From IMG/VR virus record IMGVR_UViG_3300028763_000006, positions 1-64,000 of that record: a DNA stretch of 64,000 bases, one strand, 5' to 3'. Shown here one piece after another: positions 1-8,319 of this stretch (within the stretch, counting starts at the first letter, position 1; every line of letters begins with the position of its first letter). The notes below the pieces were generated by a model that made no database searches, was not told the origin of the DNA, and saw nothing but the letters and a program-made list of their open reading frames with translations. Origin of the DNA: a virus. A program made the position numbers and the translations under genes.

Positions 1-1
1 A

Positions 2-352
2 TTTGAAAAAGTTCTTTCTTATATCTTTCAGAATGACATTCAAATAAATTTAATTCAGTGTGATGCTCAAATTCAAAAGGTTCTTCACATTAAAGATAAA
101 AAAGAAATTGAAAAAATGAAGATATCTGGGCTCGGTGGCACAACTTTAAATCCAGGAATTGACTATATTGCTGATCCTCACAACAAACTAAGTACATTTA
201 ACACTGTAATTTTGACTGACGGTTATACTGATAGTTTGGATTTCAAAAAAGTAAAAACACGAACTTTAATATTATCAACTGCAGAAAAATGTCCTATATC
301 ATATGATAATGGTAAAGTAAAACAGATTGTAAATATTGGAAAACAAGATTAA
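2..352 (+). CDS. VWA-like metallopeptidase-family protein (DUF2201/COG3864 type), 3' part
   Basis: The frame is open from base 2, so the 5' end lies outside the window and about 116 C-terminal residues are visible. They include an I-x-C-D-A-x-I strand followed by a G-x-G-G-T-T-L-x-P-G segment. This matches the C-terminal VWA-like domain of COG3864 predicted metal-dependent peptidases, where the usual form is CDA...GGGTDFxP. The N-terminal metallopeptidase half would be upstream and cannot be judged. Such proteins commonly work with a MoxR-type AAA+ ATPase, and one lies downstream at 2868. An internal ATG at 116 would remove the first VWA strand, so it is not the true start. The stop overlaps the end of the convergent HNH gene. 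Confidence 0.7.
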   Translation, partial: FEKVLSYIFQNDIQINLIQCDAQIQKVLHIKDKKEIEKMKISGLGGTTLNPGIDYIADPHNKLSTFNTVILTDGYTDSLDFKKVKTRTLILSTAEKCPISYDNGKVKQIVNIGKQD

Positions 353-1155
353 ATATTAAATTGAGTTTCTATTTTAATATTTTTAGTAGAATTTATATAA
401 TTTTTAGTTATACATAAATTAGAAATATCACCTATTATATCAGGTGATATTTCTTTTTTAAATCCGTACCAAATAGATATTTTATGATCAATAGAAGGAT
501 AATTAACGTTGTGTCCATCAAGTGAAAAATTATTTTTTATATATTCATTATCATAATAATCTAAACCATTCCATTTCAATAATAACAATTTCTTATTTTT
601 TTTAGTTATTCTATTAACTTTCCTTTTATATAGCACAAAATCAGATATCATATAATCAGGTAATTGAATACCTAATTTTATTCTTGTATTTTTCATCTTA
701 TCAATAACTTCATCATTTTTACTTGCTCTATCAAAACCATATTTTATTAAATTTGTTTCTTTAATTTTATTTTTAAATTTTTCTACTTGAAAAGTACAGC
801 CATATCCATATTTTTCAATATTATTTTTATATCTTTTTTCTCTCATTTCAATAGACTGAAATGTATGTTCCACTCCATATTTTTCTTTATTAGTTTTTAT
901 ATTCTTATTCATTGAACATTTTTTACAACAATAATAATTGTGATGGGTTAAAGATTTTGTGTATGATCTCATTTTTATTTTATTTTCAAATCCGCAATCA
1001 TCACATTTTGCTATAATTTCATAATTACTATTATCAGATAATTGTGTAGTCAAAACTTCAATTTGATAACCTACTTTAACATCATAACCACAATTTTTAA
1101 AATGATTAAAATTCTTAGAATTTATAATAATTAATATTTTTTCTTCAATTATCAT
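349..1155 (-). CDS. HNH homing-type endonuclease with zinc finger and KYG-type repeats
   Basis: The 268-residue protein has a Cys4-type zinc finger (C51, C54, C76/C77, C80). Three degenerate K-Y-G-x-x-x-x-F-Q style DNA-binding repeats follow at about residues 92-145, as found in phage homing endonucleases. A C-terminal HNH-like nuclease region carries I-D-H-K at 222-225 and the G-D-I-S-N-L stretch around N246. It probably cuts DNA at a homing site and spreads itself. It lies tail to tail with the VWA-like gene and is preceded by a tiny ribbon-helix-helix gene whose stop overlaps its start. The protein ends in Q-F-N-I, close to the K-F-N-I terminus of the tagged family, but it has no matching N-terminal tag, so this may be chance. 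Confidence 0.75.
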   Translation of the reverse strand: MIIEEKILIIINSKNFNHFKNCGYDVKVGYQIEVLTTQLSDNSNYEIIAKCDDCGFENKIKMRSYTKSLTHHNYYCCKKCSMNKNIKTNKEKYGVEHTFQSIEMREKRYKNNIEKYGYGCTFQVEKFKNKIKETNLIKYGFDRASKNDEVIDKMKNTRIKLGIQLPDYMISDFVLYKRKVNRITKKNKKLLLLKWNGLDYYDNEYIKNNFSLDGHNVNYPSIDHKISIWYGFKKEISPDIIGDISNLCITKNYINSTKNIKIETQFNI

Positions 1156-1294
1156 TTTTAGATTTTATTTTTTCAAATTCTTTTTTAATTATTTTTTCAA
1201 CCCAATCATTTAATTTGAGTGAATTTTCTTTTGCATAAGTTTTTAACTCAGTGTGCAAATTTTCGTCTATTTTCATATTTTTCAATTTCTTCAT
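1145..1294 (-). CDS. Small ribbon-helix-helix protein (Arc/CopG type)
   Basis: A 49-residue ORF begins at the ATG complementary to 1292-1294 and stops at 1145-1147, overlapping the start of the HNH gene by 11 bases. The sequence has a short basic N-terminal strand (M-K-I-D-E-N-L-H), a first helix (ELKTYAKENS) and a second helix (LNDWVEKIIKKEFEK), which is the layout of ribbon-helix-helix DNA-binding dimers. The overlap suggests translational coupling to the endonuclease, so it may repress that unit. A perfect inverted repeat at 1319-1348, just upstream, is a possible operator. An antitoxin-like role is the alternative. The fold is inferred from pattern only. Confidence 0.6.
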   Translation of the reverse strand: MKKLKNMKIDENLHTELKTYAKENSLKLNDWVEKIIKKEFEKIKSKNDN

Positions 1295-1318
1295 AATCTA
1301 TATATAAATATAACAGTA

Positions 1319-1348
1319 TCAAAAAAGATAAAAGTTTATCTTTTTTGA
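1319..1348. terminator. Perfect 14-bp inverted repeat, terminator or operator
   Basis: The arms TCAAAAAAGATAAA and TTTATCTTTTTTGA flank a 2-base loop. The A and T tails on both sides fit a bidirectional hairpin terminator. No plus-strand gene ends immediately before it: the VWA-like gene ends at 352, and the minus-strand HNH/RHH unit lies between. It could be the original terminator of the VWA-like gene, displaced by insertion of that unit, or an operator for the ribbon-helix-helix protein. Confidence 0.55.
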
Positions 1349-1365
1349 AAATAATTTAAATTTCT

Positions 1366-1396
1366 TTTGGTATATCAATTATTTTTATTACTTTTG
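1366..1396 (+). promoter_or_regulatory. Bacteroidetes-type promoter
   Basis: TTTG at 1366-1369 is followed after exactly 19 bases by TACTTTTG at 1389-1396. This matches the Bacteroidetes primary-sigma consensus TTTG-N19/21-TAnnTTTG. It lies 17 bases before the start of the small membrane-protein gene and probably also drives the next gene at 1600. Confidence 0.65.
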
Positions 1397-1413
1397 TAAT
1401 ACAAAAAACAAAC

Positions 1414-1593
1414 ATGATTTATATAATAGCATATTTGATATTAGCATTATTATGGGCTATTTATTGTTCATTTAGAACCAGTAAAATGGGAAGATTAGGT
1501 AGAAATTTTATAAATTTATTTATTACTTTTATTACAAATTTTTTAATTTTTCCTTATTCAGTTTATTACTCAATAAAAAACAAAAAAATATAA
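1414..1593 (+). CDS. Small membrane protein, 59 aa
   Basis: This short ORF starts at the ATG after a consensus-like promoter and ends 6 bases before the next gene. The protein has two hydrophobic stretches, about residues 2-19 and 33-50. They are separated by a short basic loop (RTSKMGRLGR), and the tail is lysine-rich, so a two-pass inner-membrane hairpin is likely. No family is recognised. Its place directly behind a host-type promoter suggests early expression. It could interfere with a host membrane process, but that is speculation. Confidence 0.55.
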   Translation: MIYIIAYLILALLWAIYCSFRTSKMGRLGRNFINLFITFITNFLIFPYSVYYSIKNKKI

Positions 1594-1599
1594 AATAGT

Positions 1600-2754
1600 A
1601 TGACAAATAAAGAAAGATTATTATCATTATTTTCAGATGATGTAGAGTATAATTATCACATTGTACCTACAACTGAGCCAAATGGTAATCTGATTTATAT
1701 GATTAGAAATGGAAAAGAATTAAATTTAGAAACATTAGAATTTTCTACATTAAAAATAGCAGAAGAATTAGTCAATCAATGCTCAGTTAAAATTGAAAAA
1801 TTTGCACCATCAATTTATTTTACTGATGAAAGTGATATAAATGAATTATCAGGCAAATTAGATATTAAAATGTCTAAAAATTCAGATTTTTCAATTTTCA
1901 TTGATAGTATAAAAGATGAATATAGAATATTAGAAGTAACTGATTCACTTTTATATAAGAAAGATCCTGAAGCTTATCAAGAAGCTAAACAAAAAGAACA
2001 TATTGTTCATCAGAAAGAGTTGTGGGATGAATACGCTAAGCAAATAGAGAGTAAAACTAAAAGCAGAGAAGATGCATTGAAAGTATATCAAAATGACTTA
2101 ATTAATCTTTTAAAAGAGTATTTTGAAGGAGTAATAGAATACGAAAAACATGATTTTTTATTTGATATTGAATTTCAAAAAATAATTGGAAATTTAGTAA
2201 ATCCTGAAACATGGATAAAAATAAATGAAATACCATATGTTTGTAGGATTGATGTATTATCTATTGAAAAAGATAGAATTGAAGTATATTTAACAGATAA
2301 TAATGATTATTCATATACTGCAACATTAAGATTTCAAGATACTATGATTGAAACTGAAAATGTAGTAAAAATTGAAAATGGTGATATCGTTCCAAACATA
2401 TTACCAGATTATGAAATATTGTCAATATTATATGACATTAACTTAACATCAATAAAAGATTGGGAATTTAAGAATGAAACAGAAAAATTTGAATATGTAA
2501 TTGACTATTTAGTTCCTATTTTTAAAGAAGCAAAAGAAGCAAAAACTAAAGAATTTTTAAAAACATTATCTGACTCTGAAAGTTCTGAAAATAAAGAAGA
2601 AGTAAATGAATTATTAGAAAATCCACTTAATGCATTTAAATCAAATGATACGACAGAAGAACAATCTGATGATAGTAATAATGAGATAGAATCATTAACA
2701 ACAAAAATAAATGAAGAAGATATTGACAATGATGAATATGAAAGTATTCTATAA
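1600..2754 (+). CDS. Hypothetical acidic protein, 384 aa
   Basis: No family is recognised. A central charged, probably coiled-coil segment (about residues 125-165, rich in K, E and Q) separates an N-terminal mixed domain from a C-terminal domain with beta-like stretches. The last 70 residues are very acidic and rich in S, N and E, probably disordered. It follows the small membrane-protein gene by 6 bases and precedes the MoxR-type ATPase gene, which has its own promoter. A link to the MoxR/VWA system is possible by position only. Confidence 0.65.
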   Translation: MTNKERLLSLFSDDVEYNYHIVPTTEPNGNLIYMIRNGKELNLETLEFSTLKIAEELVNQCSVKIEKFAPSIYFTDESDINELSGKLDIKMSKNSDFSIFIDSIKDEYRILEVTDSLLYKKDPEAYQEAKQKEHIVHQKELWDEYAKQIESKTKSREDALKVYQNDLINLLKEYFEGVIEYEKHDFLFDIEFQKIIGNLVNPETWIKINEIPYVCRIDVLSIEKDRIEVYLTDNNDYSYTATLRFQDTMIETENVVKIENGDIVPNILPDYEILSILYDINLTSIKDWEFKNETEKFEYVIDYLVPIFKEAKEAKTKEFLKTLSDSESSENKEEVNELLENPLNAFKSNDTTEEQSDDSNNEIESLTTKINEEDIDNDEYESIL

Positions 2755-2793
2755 AAAAATACAATAATATTTTTTTATATCAATAATAAGTAG

Positions 2794-2801
2794 TATCTTT
2801 G
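2794..2801 (+). promoter_or_regulatory. Bacteroidetes-type -7 promoter box
   Basis: TATCTTTG at 2794-2801, followed by CAG, matches the TAnnTTTG box of Bacteroidetes promoters. The upstream TTTG element is weak (only a T-run about 20 bases before). It lies in the gap before the MoxR-type ATPase gene and would give a leader of about 60 bases. Confidence 0.55.
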
Positions 2802-2867
2802 CAGTGTATTAAAAATATAAAATATCAATTAAACAAAACATTAATAAAACAGTAAATTGAATTAATT

Positions 2868-4139
2868 ATGTCAGAAAAAAACTTGAGTAAAGGTGTGACA
2901 ATGACGTCAGCAAAAAGATTTCCAGAAGGCTACGAAGCTCTATCAGATAGAGAAAAAAAGTATTTTAAGATGATGAATTCCAAAAGTGGAGTTCTATTTA
3001 TAACATCTGCTCCTGGATACGCGAAATCAGCAATCATGAGATCCATTGCTGGAAAAATTGGTTATCAATATTTTGATATTCGGTTATCAATGATTGATGA
3101 AACAGATGTTGGTTTATATCCATCATTAGATGAAGAAACAATTGATGGAGTATCTCAAAGGATGTTGGCTCACGTTGCACCTAAGTGGGCATATAAGGCT
3201 AATGACAAACCTACAATTATTCACTTTGAAGAATTGAACCGTTCCACTCTTGCAGTACGAAATGCAGCTCTTCAAATTTTACTTGAAAGAGAAATTGGAG
3301 CATTTTTCGCATTCAATTCAAATGTTCTTATGTGTTCTTCTGGTAATCTTGGTGAAGAAGATGGTACAGATGTAGAAGAATTTGACCAAGCTCTGAACAA
3401 TCGTTTAATTCACATTGAACACACAATGCCATTTCCTGAATGGGTTGATCAATATGCTAATAAAAATGTAGCACCAGTAATCGTTCAATTTTTGAAAACT
3501 CACACTGAACATTATTACAAGAAACCTGATCAAAGGAACACAACCAACAAAACGAGCAAAGCTTATGCAACTCCTCGTTCTTGGACATTTTTAAGTGATT
3601 ACATTTTTGAAAATCATGGTGAATGGATCGAAAAAACTGGTATTGATGGAACTACAATCAAAGACAGTGAAGGAAATGCAGTAATGATTAAGAAATTTCC
3701 AAATATCCGTACTTGGATCAGTGAAGTAAAAGAAATTGGACATGGTTATATTGGAGCATCAAACGCACCATTTATCAGATATTGTGAAGATACTCTTAAA
3801 ATTACACTTGATGATGTTCTTGATCGTTTTGACGACATTCTTGAAGATGTAAAAAACTTCAATCGTGATAAGAAATCTGAACTTCTTGCAAACATGAAGG
3901 AACGTAGTGTTTCAGTATTGAAACCTAAACAACTTGAAAATCTTGTTAAATTCCTTGGTACAATTTCAGATGATGAAGTTATTGGTTATTTACTTCATGT
4001 TCTTGATACTGAATATACATTATCTGAAGATTCTAAACCTAACAAAACTACTGAAAAGTTCTTAGCAGATAAGAGGTTTAATAAATTCAGAGACACTATC
4101 TTCAAACATGTTGATGATGATGAAGATAACAAAAAATAA
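2868..4139 (+). CDS. MoxR-type AAA+ ATPase
   Basis: This 423-residue protein has one AAA+ module in the N-terminal half. The Walker A is S-A-P-G-Y-A-K-S at 47-54, the Walker B is T-I-I-H-F-E-E around 116-122, a sensor-1-like C-S-S-G-N comes after it, and N-N-R-L is a likely arginine finger. The order and spacing fit MoxR/dynein-related (AAA_5) ATPases, which act as chaperones that remodel or load cofactors into partners together with VWA-domain proteins. The VWA-like gene at 2-352 is the likely partner. The C-terminal half is predicted helical and matches nothing I recognise. The gene has its own promoter box at 2794 and a strong terminator at 4163. Confidence 0.8.
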   Translation: MSEKNLSKGVTMTSAKRFPEGYEALSDREKKYFKMMNSKSGVLFITSAPGYAKSAIMRSIAGKIGYQYFDIRLSMIDETDVGLYPSLDEETIDGVSQRMLAHVAPKWAYKANDKPTIIHFEELNRSTLAVRNAALQILLEREIGAFFAFNSNVLMCSSGNLGEEDGTDVEEFDQALNNRLIHIEHTMPFPEWVDQYANKNVAPVIVQFLKTHTEHYYKKPDQRNTTNKTSKAYATPRSWTFLSDYIFENHGEWIEKTGIDGTTIKDSEGNAVMIKKFPNIRTWISEVKEIGHGYIGASNAPFIRYCEDTLKITLDDVLDRFDDILEDVKNFNRDKKSELLANMKERSVSVLKPKQLENLVKFLGTISDDEVIGYLLHVLDTEYTLSEDSKPNKTTEKFLADKRFNKFRDTIFKHVDDDEDNKK

Positions 4140-4162
4140 TAATAAACATTATTATTAAACAC

Positions 4163-4195
4163 AAAAAAGCTACTAATTTAATTAGTAGCTTTTTT
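4163..4195. terminator. Bidirectional hairpin terminator
   Basis: AAAAAAGCTACTAAT pairs with ATTAGTAGCTTTTTT around a short loop. It sits between the converging MoxR-type gene and the minus-strand glycosyltransferase-like gene and can serve both. Confidence 0.85.
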
Positions 4196-4201
4196 ATATC
4201 T

Positions 4202-4918
4202 TTATGATTTAGAAAACTCTAAAACACCCTCTTGATTTGTTTTTTCTGTATTACTTAAATCATCAAATGATTTGCATTTTATATGATCAACATAAATTGA
4301 ATTATTAAAATAATTATAAGTAATATCTTCTAACATATATTTATCTTTACACGATGTATAGTATTCATCCTGACTATTATACTTACAAAAAAAATATTTT
4401 AGTACATTCACTCTACCAGAAAAAAATCCAGTACAATAAGCAGGAGTATCAAATCCTCTATCATAATACTCATAAAATATAGCATCAGTATGTAACTCAG
4501 AATCTAATATATTTTCGTTATCGATTAACTCTTCATTGCTTATTTGATAATCATAATTTATAATATGAACATTTTCATAACCTCTATCTTTAGCAAATCT
4601 CATTCCATTATTAATTAGAGTATATGCTGCAAAACCATGTTCATAATCGAATAACTTATAGATTCTCTCTCCATTATCATCCAAACACCAGTAATAATAA
4701 GTAATATTATACTTACCATAATCTTCTTTATACAATAATGGATTATTACTATCATATAAAGAATATTTACACATTAGTTGAATATCAGAATCAATTGGAT
4801 AATTAGATGATATAAGAACATCATAATCAATAGATTCTACACATTTTTTAAGAAGTTCCTTTCTAAATATTGTATCAGCATGAGAAAGAACAATTGCTAA
4901 TGTTTTATTATTTTTCAT
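4202..4918 (-). CDS. Putative glycosyltransferase-like protein
   Basis: The 238-residue protein opens with L-A-I-V-L-S-H-A-D-T, then a first-helix and strand pattern (ELLKKCVESI-DYDVLISSNYP). It continues with a segment where N-G-M-R-F-A precedes Y-E-N-V-H-I-I-N-Y-D-Y. That last block resembles the strand carrying the DxD-like metal site of GT-A glycosyltransferases, with N-Y-D-Y in the DxD position. A later Y-C-T-G-F-F-S-G block could be an acceptor loop. The likely role is sugar transfer to phage DNA, virion or host surface, with the substrate unknown. It lies downstream of nrdJ, separated by a terminator. The assignment is from pattern only. Confidence 0.45.
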   Translation of the reverse strand: MKNNKTLAIVLSHADTIFRKELLKKCVESIDYDVLISSNYPIDSDIQLMCKYSLYDSNNPLLYKEDYGKYNITYYYWCLDDNGERIYKLFDYEHGFAAYTLINNGMRFAKDRGYENVHIINYDYQISNEELIDNENILDSELHTDAIFYEYYDRGFDTPAYCTGFFSGRVNVLKYFFCKYNSQDEYYTSCKDKYMLEDITYNYFNNSIYVDHIKCKSFDDLSNTEKTNQEGVLEFSKS

Positions 4919-4951
4919 TTTTATTATTTTATTTTATTATCAAATTTTAAA

Positions 4952-4988
4952 AATAACTTCACACAAATATTATTTATGTGAAGTTATT
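4952..4988 (-). terminator. Terminator after nrdJ
   Basis: A perfect 12-bp stem (AATAACTTCACA with TGTGAAGTTATT) with a T-rich run after it on the minus strand. It ends the nrdJ-helicase-uvsX transcript before the glycosyltransferase-like gene. Confidence 0.8.
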
Positions 4989-5008
4989 CTTAACTATTTG
5001 ATTATCAA

Positions 5009-7567
5009 CTATTCACATTTTGACCATCCACAAGCCTTACATGTTTTGCAACCATTTTCATATACTAAATCATCTCCTGTTGCTCCACAATTAGGACATT
5101 TTTCTCCAATAATTGCAGAATTGATATATTTCTTAATAATTCTTTTTACTCCACTCTTCCATGTTCCAAATGCAGCATTATCTGTCATTTCTAATGTATC
5201 AATAAGGTGAATGACACTTGGTAAGTGAATTCTATGTCTCAAGAAAGCAGATAATAATTTACTTGTATTCCATAATTCTCTATTAAATGCTCTGTTCAAG
5301 CCTTCCATAGTTACATTATATCCATCTTTATCTTTATAAACAAAGTCATATCTACTTTTACCTTCTTCACCATTTTTTGACTCTAATTTAATTCTAACAA
5401 TCTCTCCTTTTTCGACACTAATAGGAATAAGAAATGCTTCAGCTACACCAGTAAATAATTCGTATGGATATTTTTCACTTTTATCATCTACGTCCAATCC
5501 TAAGAATCCAATCCATTTTTCACCTTTATTTGTGAATCTAACAACATCGCATTCTAATTTTTTTGGACGTTTTCTTGCATTATTTTCTCCGGATTCTGAT
5601 ACTACATTTTTAGTAGTACCTTCATTTGACATAATAACACCTTCTCTTGATCCATCACGATAAACTGTGATACCTTTACAGCCACTTCTCCATCCTGTTT
5701 CATAAACTTTTGATACAATTTCTTCTGTTACATTATTTGGTAGATTAACTGTAACTGAAATAGAATGATCAACAAATTTCTGAATACTACCTTGCATCTT
5801 AACTTTTTCAACCCAATTTACATCATTAGCTGTTGCTTTATTGTATGGAGATTTTTCAATAATTGGTTTCAACTCTGAATCTTTCATCAATTTAACTTTT
5901 GCTACATCGTAACCATTAATTTCCAGCCACACTTCAAATTTCTTATGAAATACATAATATTCTTCCCATTTTTGTCCTTCTGCATCAATAAAGTCTACAC
6001 TAGCATTTTTATCACTTGGGTTTATCTTCCTTCTTCTCTTATATGACACTTTATATGCTGGCTCTATACCTGATGTAGTTTGAGTCAAGATTGAAACTGA
6101 GCCTGTTGGTGCAATCGTGAGCAGTGCGATATTTCTTCTACCATATTCTTTAAGCATTGAATCTAATTCAGGATCAACATCTTTCAATCTTTGAATGAAT
6201 GGATTATTAATCTCACTATCATAATCGTAGATTGGAAAAGCCCCTCTTTCTTTTGCCATTATAGAAGATGATTTATATGCTCCTATAGCTAATTTTTTAT
6301 GAACTTCTGTTGAAAAATCTGTTGCATCTGATGTACCATAAATCAATCCAAGTGCAGCTAGCATATCTCCTTCTGCTGTCACTCCTAATCCTGTTCTACG
6401 ACCTTTAATAGTCATATTTTGAATTTTAATCCAAGTTTCTCTTTCTACTCTTTTAGTATGATCAGTTTCTGGATCAATTTCAATTTTTTCTAAAATTTTA
6501 TCAATTTTTTCTAGTTCCAAATCAACAATATCATCCATAAATCTTTCTGCATAAATGGTATGTTCGTTAAATAAATCCCAATCAAAATATGCTTCTGGAG
6601 TAAAAGGATTTACCACATAACTATATAGATTAATAGCAAGTAATCTACAACTATCATATGGACACAAAGTTATTTCTCCACAAGGATTTGTTGAAACTGT
6701 TTTAAATCCATGTTGTTGATAACAATCTGGAACAGATTCTCTCATAACAGTATCCCAGAATAAAATACCAGGTTCTGCTGATTTCCATGCATTGTGAATA
6801 ATTTTCTTCCAAAGTTTATTTGCATCTATTTGTTTTGTAATTATTGGATTTTTTGAATCAATTGGAAACAATTGAGTAAACATACCAGAATTTATTGATG
6901 CTGTCATAAATTCATCTGTCAATTTAATTGATATATTTGCTCCAGTAACTTTTCCTTGTTCCAATTTAGCATCTATAAATGCTTCTGAATCAGGATGAAG
7001 AACAGAACACGATAACATCAATGCACCTCGTCTTCCTCCTTGTGCAACTTCATTTGTGGAATTTGAATATCTACTCATAAATGGAACCAGTCCAGTAGAA
7101 GTCAAAGCGGAATTTTTTACTGGCATTCCTGCTGGCCTAATATGAGAAAGATCATGTCCAACTCCTCCACGTCTTTTCATTAATTGTATTTGTTCTTCAT
7201 CAACTTGCATAATTGATCCGTAAGAATCAGCAGGATTTCCAATAACAAAGCAATTTGATATCGACACAACTTGATTATCATTACCAATTCCTGACATTGG
7301 AGAACCTTGTGGTATAATATATTTAAAATCTTTTATTAAATCAAATATAAAATCTTCAGATAATGGATTTTTATATTTTAGTTCTATTCTATGTAACTCT
7401 TTTGAGAGTCTTCTGTGCATATCATCAGGTGTCAATTCATAATAAACAGTATCATTATCAACTGTATCTTTTAACGCATACTTATTTACCCAAACATCAG
7501 AGGCTAATGTATCACCTTTGAAATATTTTAATGATGCATCAAATGCGTCTTCCCTTTTAAAATTCAT
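5009..7567 (-). CDS. nrdJ: Adenosylcobalamin-dependent (class II) ribonucleotide reductase
   Basis: This 852-residue enzyme reduces ribonucleotides to deoxyribonucleotides for phage DNA synthesis in the cytoplasm. The ten-stranded barrel signatures are present: S-N-C-F-V-I with C106 as one redox cysteine, N-P-C-G-E at 294-298 giving the active-site cysteine and glutamate, and A-P-T-G-S in the second half. The C-terminus is a zinc-ribbon-like tail (C-P-N-C ... C-K-T-C-K-A-C-G-W-S-K-C-E) typical of NrdJ, carrying the shuttle cysteines. No small radical subunit gene (NrdB type) or activase is seen beside it, which fits class II, so the enzyme needs host B12 cofactor. It is the last gene of the minus-strand replication block. 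Confidence 0.92.
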   Translation of the reverse strand: MNFKREDAFDASLKYFKGDTLASDVWVNKYALKDTVDNDTVYYELTPDDMHRRLSKELHRIELKYKNPLSEDFIFDLIKDFKYIIPQGSPMSGIGNDNQVVSISNCFVIGNPADSYGSIMQVDEEQIQLMKRRGGVGHDLSHIRPAGMPVKNSALTSTGLVPFMSRYSNSTNEVAQGGRRGALMLSCSVLHPDSEAFIDAKLEQGKVTGANISIKLTDEFMTASINSGMFTQLFPIDSKNPIITKQIDANKLWKKIIHNAWKSAEPGILFWDTVMRESVPDCYQQHGFKTVSTNPCGEITLCPYDSCRLLAINLYSYVVNPFTPEAYFDWDLFNEHTIYAERFMDDIVDLELEKIDKILEKIEIDPETDHTKRVERETWIKIQNMTIKGRRTGLGVTAEGDMLAALGLIYGTSDATDFSTEVHKKLAIGAYKSSSIMAKERGAFPIYDYDSEINNPFIQRLKDVDPELDSMLKEYGRRNIALLTIAPTGSVSILTQTTSGIEPAYKVSYKRRRKINPSDKNASVDFIDAEGQKWEEYYVFHKKFEVWLEINGYDVAKVKLMKDSELKPIIEKSPYNKATANDVNWVEKVKMQGSIQKFVDHSISVTVNLPNNVTEEIVSKVYETGWRSGCKGITVYRDGSREGVIMSNEGTTKNVVSESGENNARKRPKKLECDVVRFTNKGEKWIGFLGLDVDDKSEKYPYELFTGVAEAFLIPISVEKGEIVRIKLESKNGEEGKSRYDFVYKDKDGYNVTMEGLNRAFNRELWNTSKLLSAFLRHRIHLPSVIHLIDTLEMTDNAAFGTWKSGVKRIIKKYINSAIIGEKCPNCGATGDDLVYENGCKTCKACGWSKCE

Positions 7568-7590
7568 GTTATTTCTATTTTTTGTTTTTA

Positions 7591-8298
7591 TTATATAAAA
7601 TTTATATTATTTAGGCTTGTTAAATACCCACGTTGTTTTAGTTCTACTATTATGTGTGTTGCATATTCTTTGTCTAACAACTTAAACATGTTAAATATAT
7701 TATCAGTGAAATAATAAGATAATTCAACGAATATTTCAGACTTACTATATTCTTTTCCGATATTATTCAATAACATTCTATAATAGTCATTAAATGCCTG
7801 TTTGTTTGGTTTTCTTCTATTTGAGGAAAAATCTAAATCTGTTTTATCACTTAGCAAATCATAAATATCTCTTTGAAGATTTAATCTATCTATGTAATCT
7901 TCATAGTGTTTACTTTCAAATTCATAAGATGATCCTGCTTCTATTGGCAATCCATCATTCAGATTAAAATCTTCTTGCTGATTAATATTATAATCATATT
8001 CTTGCTGATCACCACTATCTTCTACTTTACCTTTAAATATAGTATCTCTTGATAACGCATGTTTACCTTCAAGTTTATGATTATTAGTATTAAATTTAAC
8101 CATAATATCTATTTCATCTTCTTCATCTTCTTCTTCTTCTTCAATAGATGTATCATCAGTAACTGAACTATCATCATCTGACGAAATATCTAAATTTTCA
8201 TCTAATAGATTCAGATCATCTTCTAGTTCTTCTATTTCTTCTGATTCATTATTTAAATCATCATTTAAATAATCATCAATTTCTTCATTATTTTTCAT
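7591..8298 (-). CDS. Acidic hypothetical protein between helicase and nrdJ
   Basis: No family is recognised. The first 65 of 235 residues are almost entirely D, E, N and S, with a run of glutamates around residue 53, and are probably disordered. The C-terminal 100 residues are predicted helical with conserved-looking aromatics. It sits 23 bases from nrdJ and 21 bases from the helicase gene in one operon. An accessory replication role, such as a DNA-mimic or helicase-loader-like protein, is possible but rests on position alone. Confidence 0.65.
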   Translation of the reverse strand: MKNNEEIDDYLNDDLNNESEEIEELEDDLNLLDENLDISSDDDSSVTDDTSIEEEEEDEEDEIDIMVKFNTNNHKLEGKHALSRDTIFKGKVEDSGDQQEYDYNINQQEDFNLNDGLPIEAGSSYEFESKHYEDYIDRLNLQRDIYDLLSDKTDLDFSSNRRKPNKQAFNDYYRMLLNNIGKEYSKSEIFVELSYYFTDNIFNMFKLLDKEYATHIIVELKQRGYLTSLNNINFI

Positions 8299-8319
8299 TT
8301 ATTATTAATATTATTAGTT

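Noticed and set aside
349-360. HNH endonuclease as a member of the tag family (ends Q-F-N-I)
   Set aside because: Only three of the terminal residues match, and it has no N-terminal tag; chance is likely.
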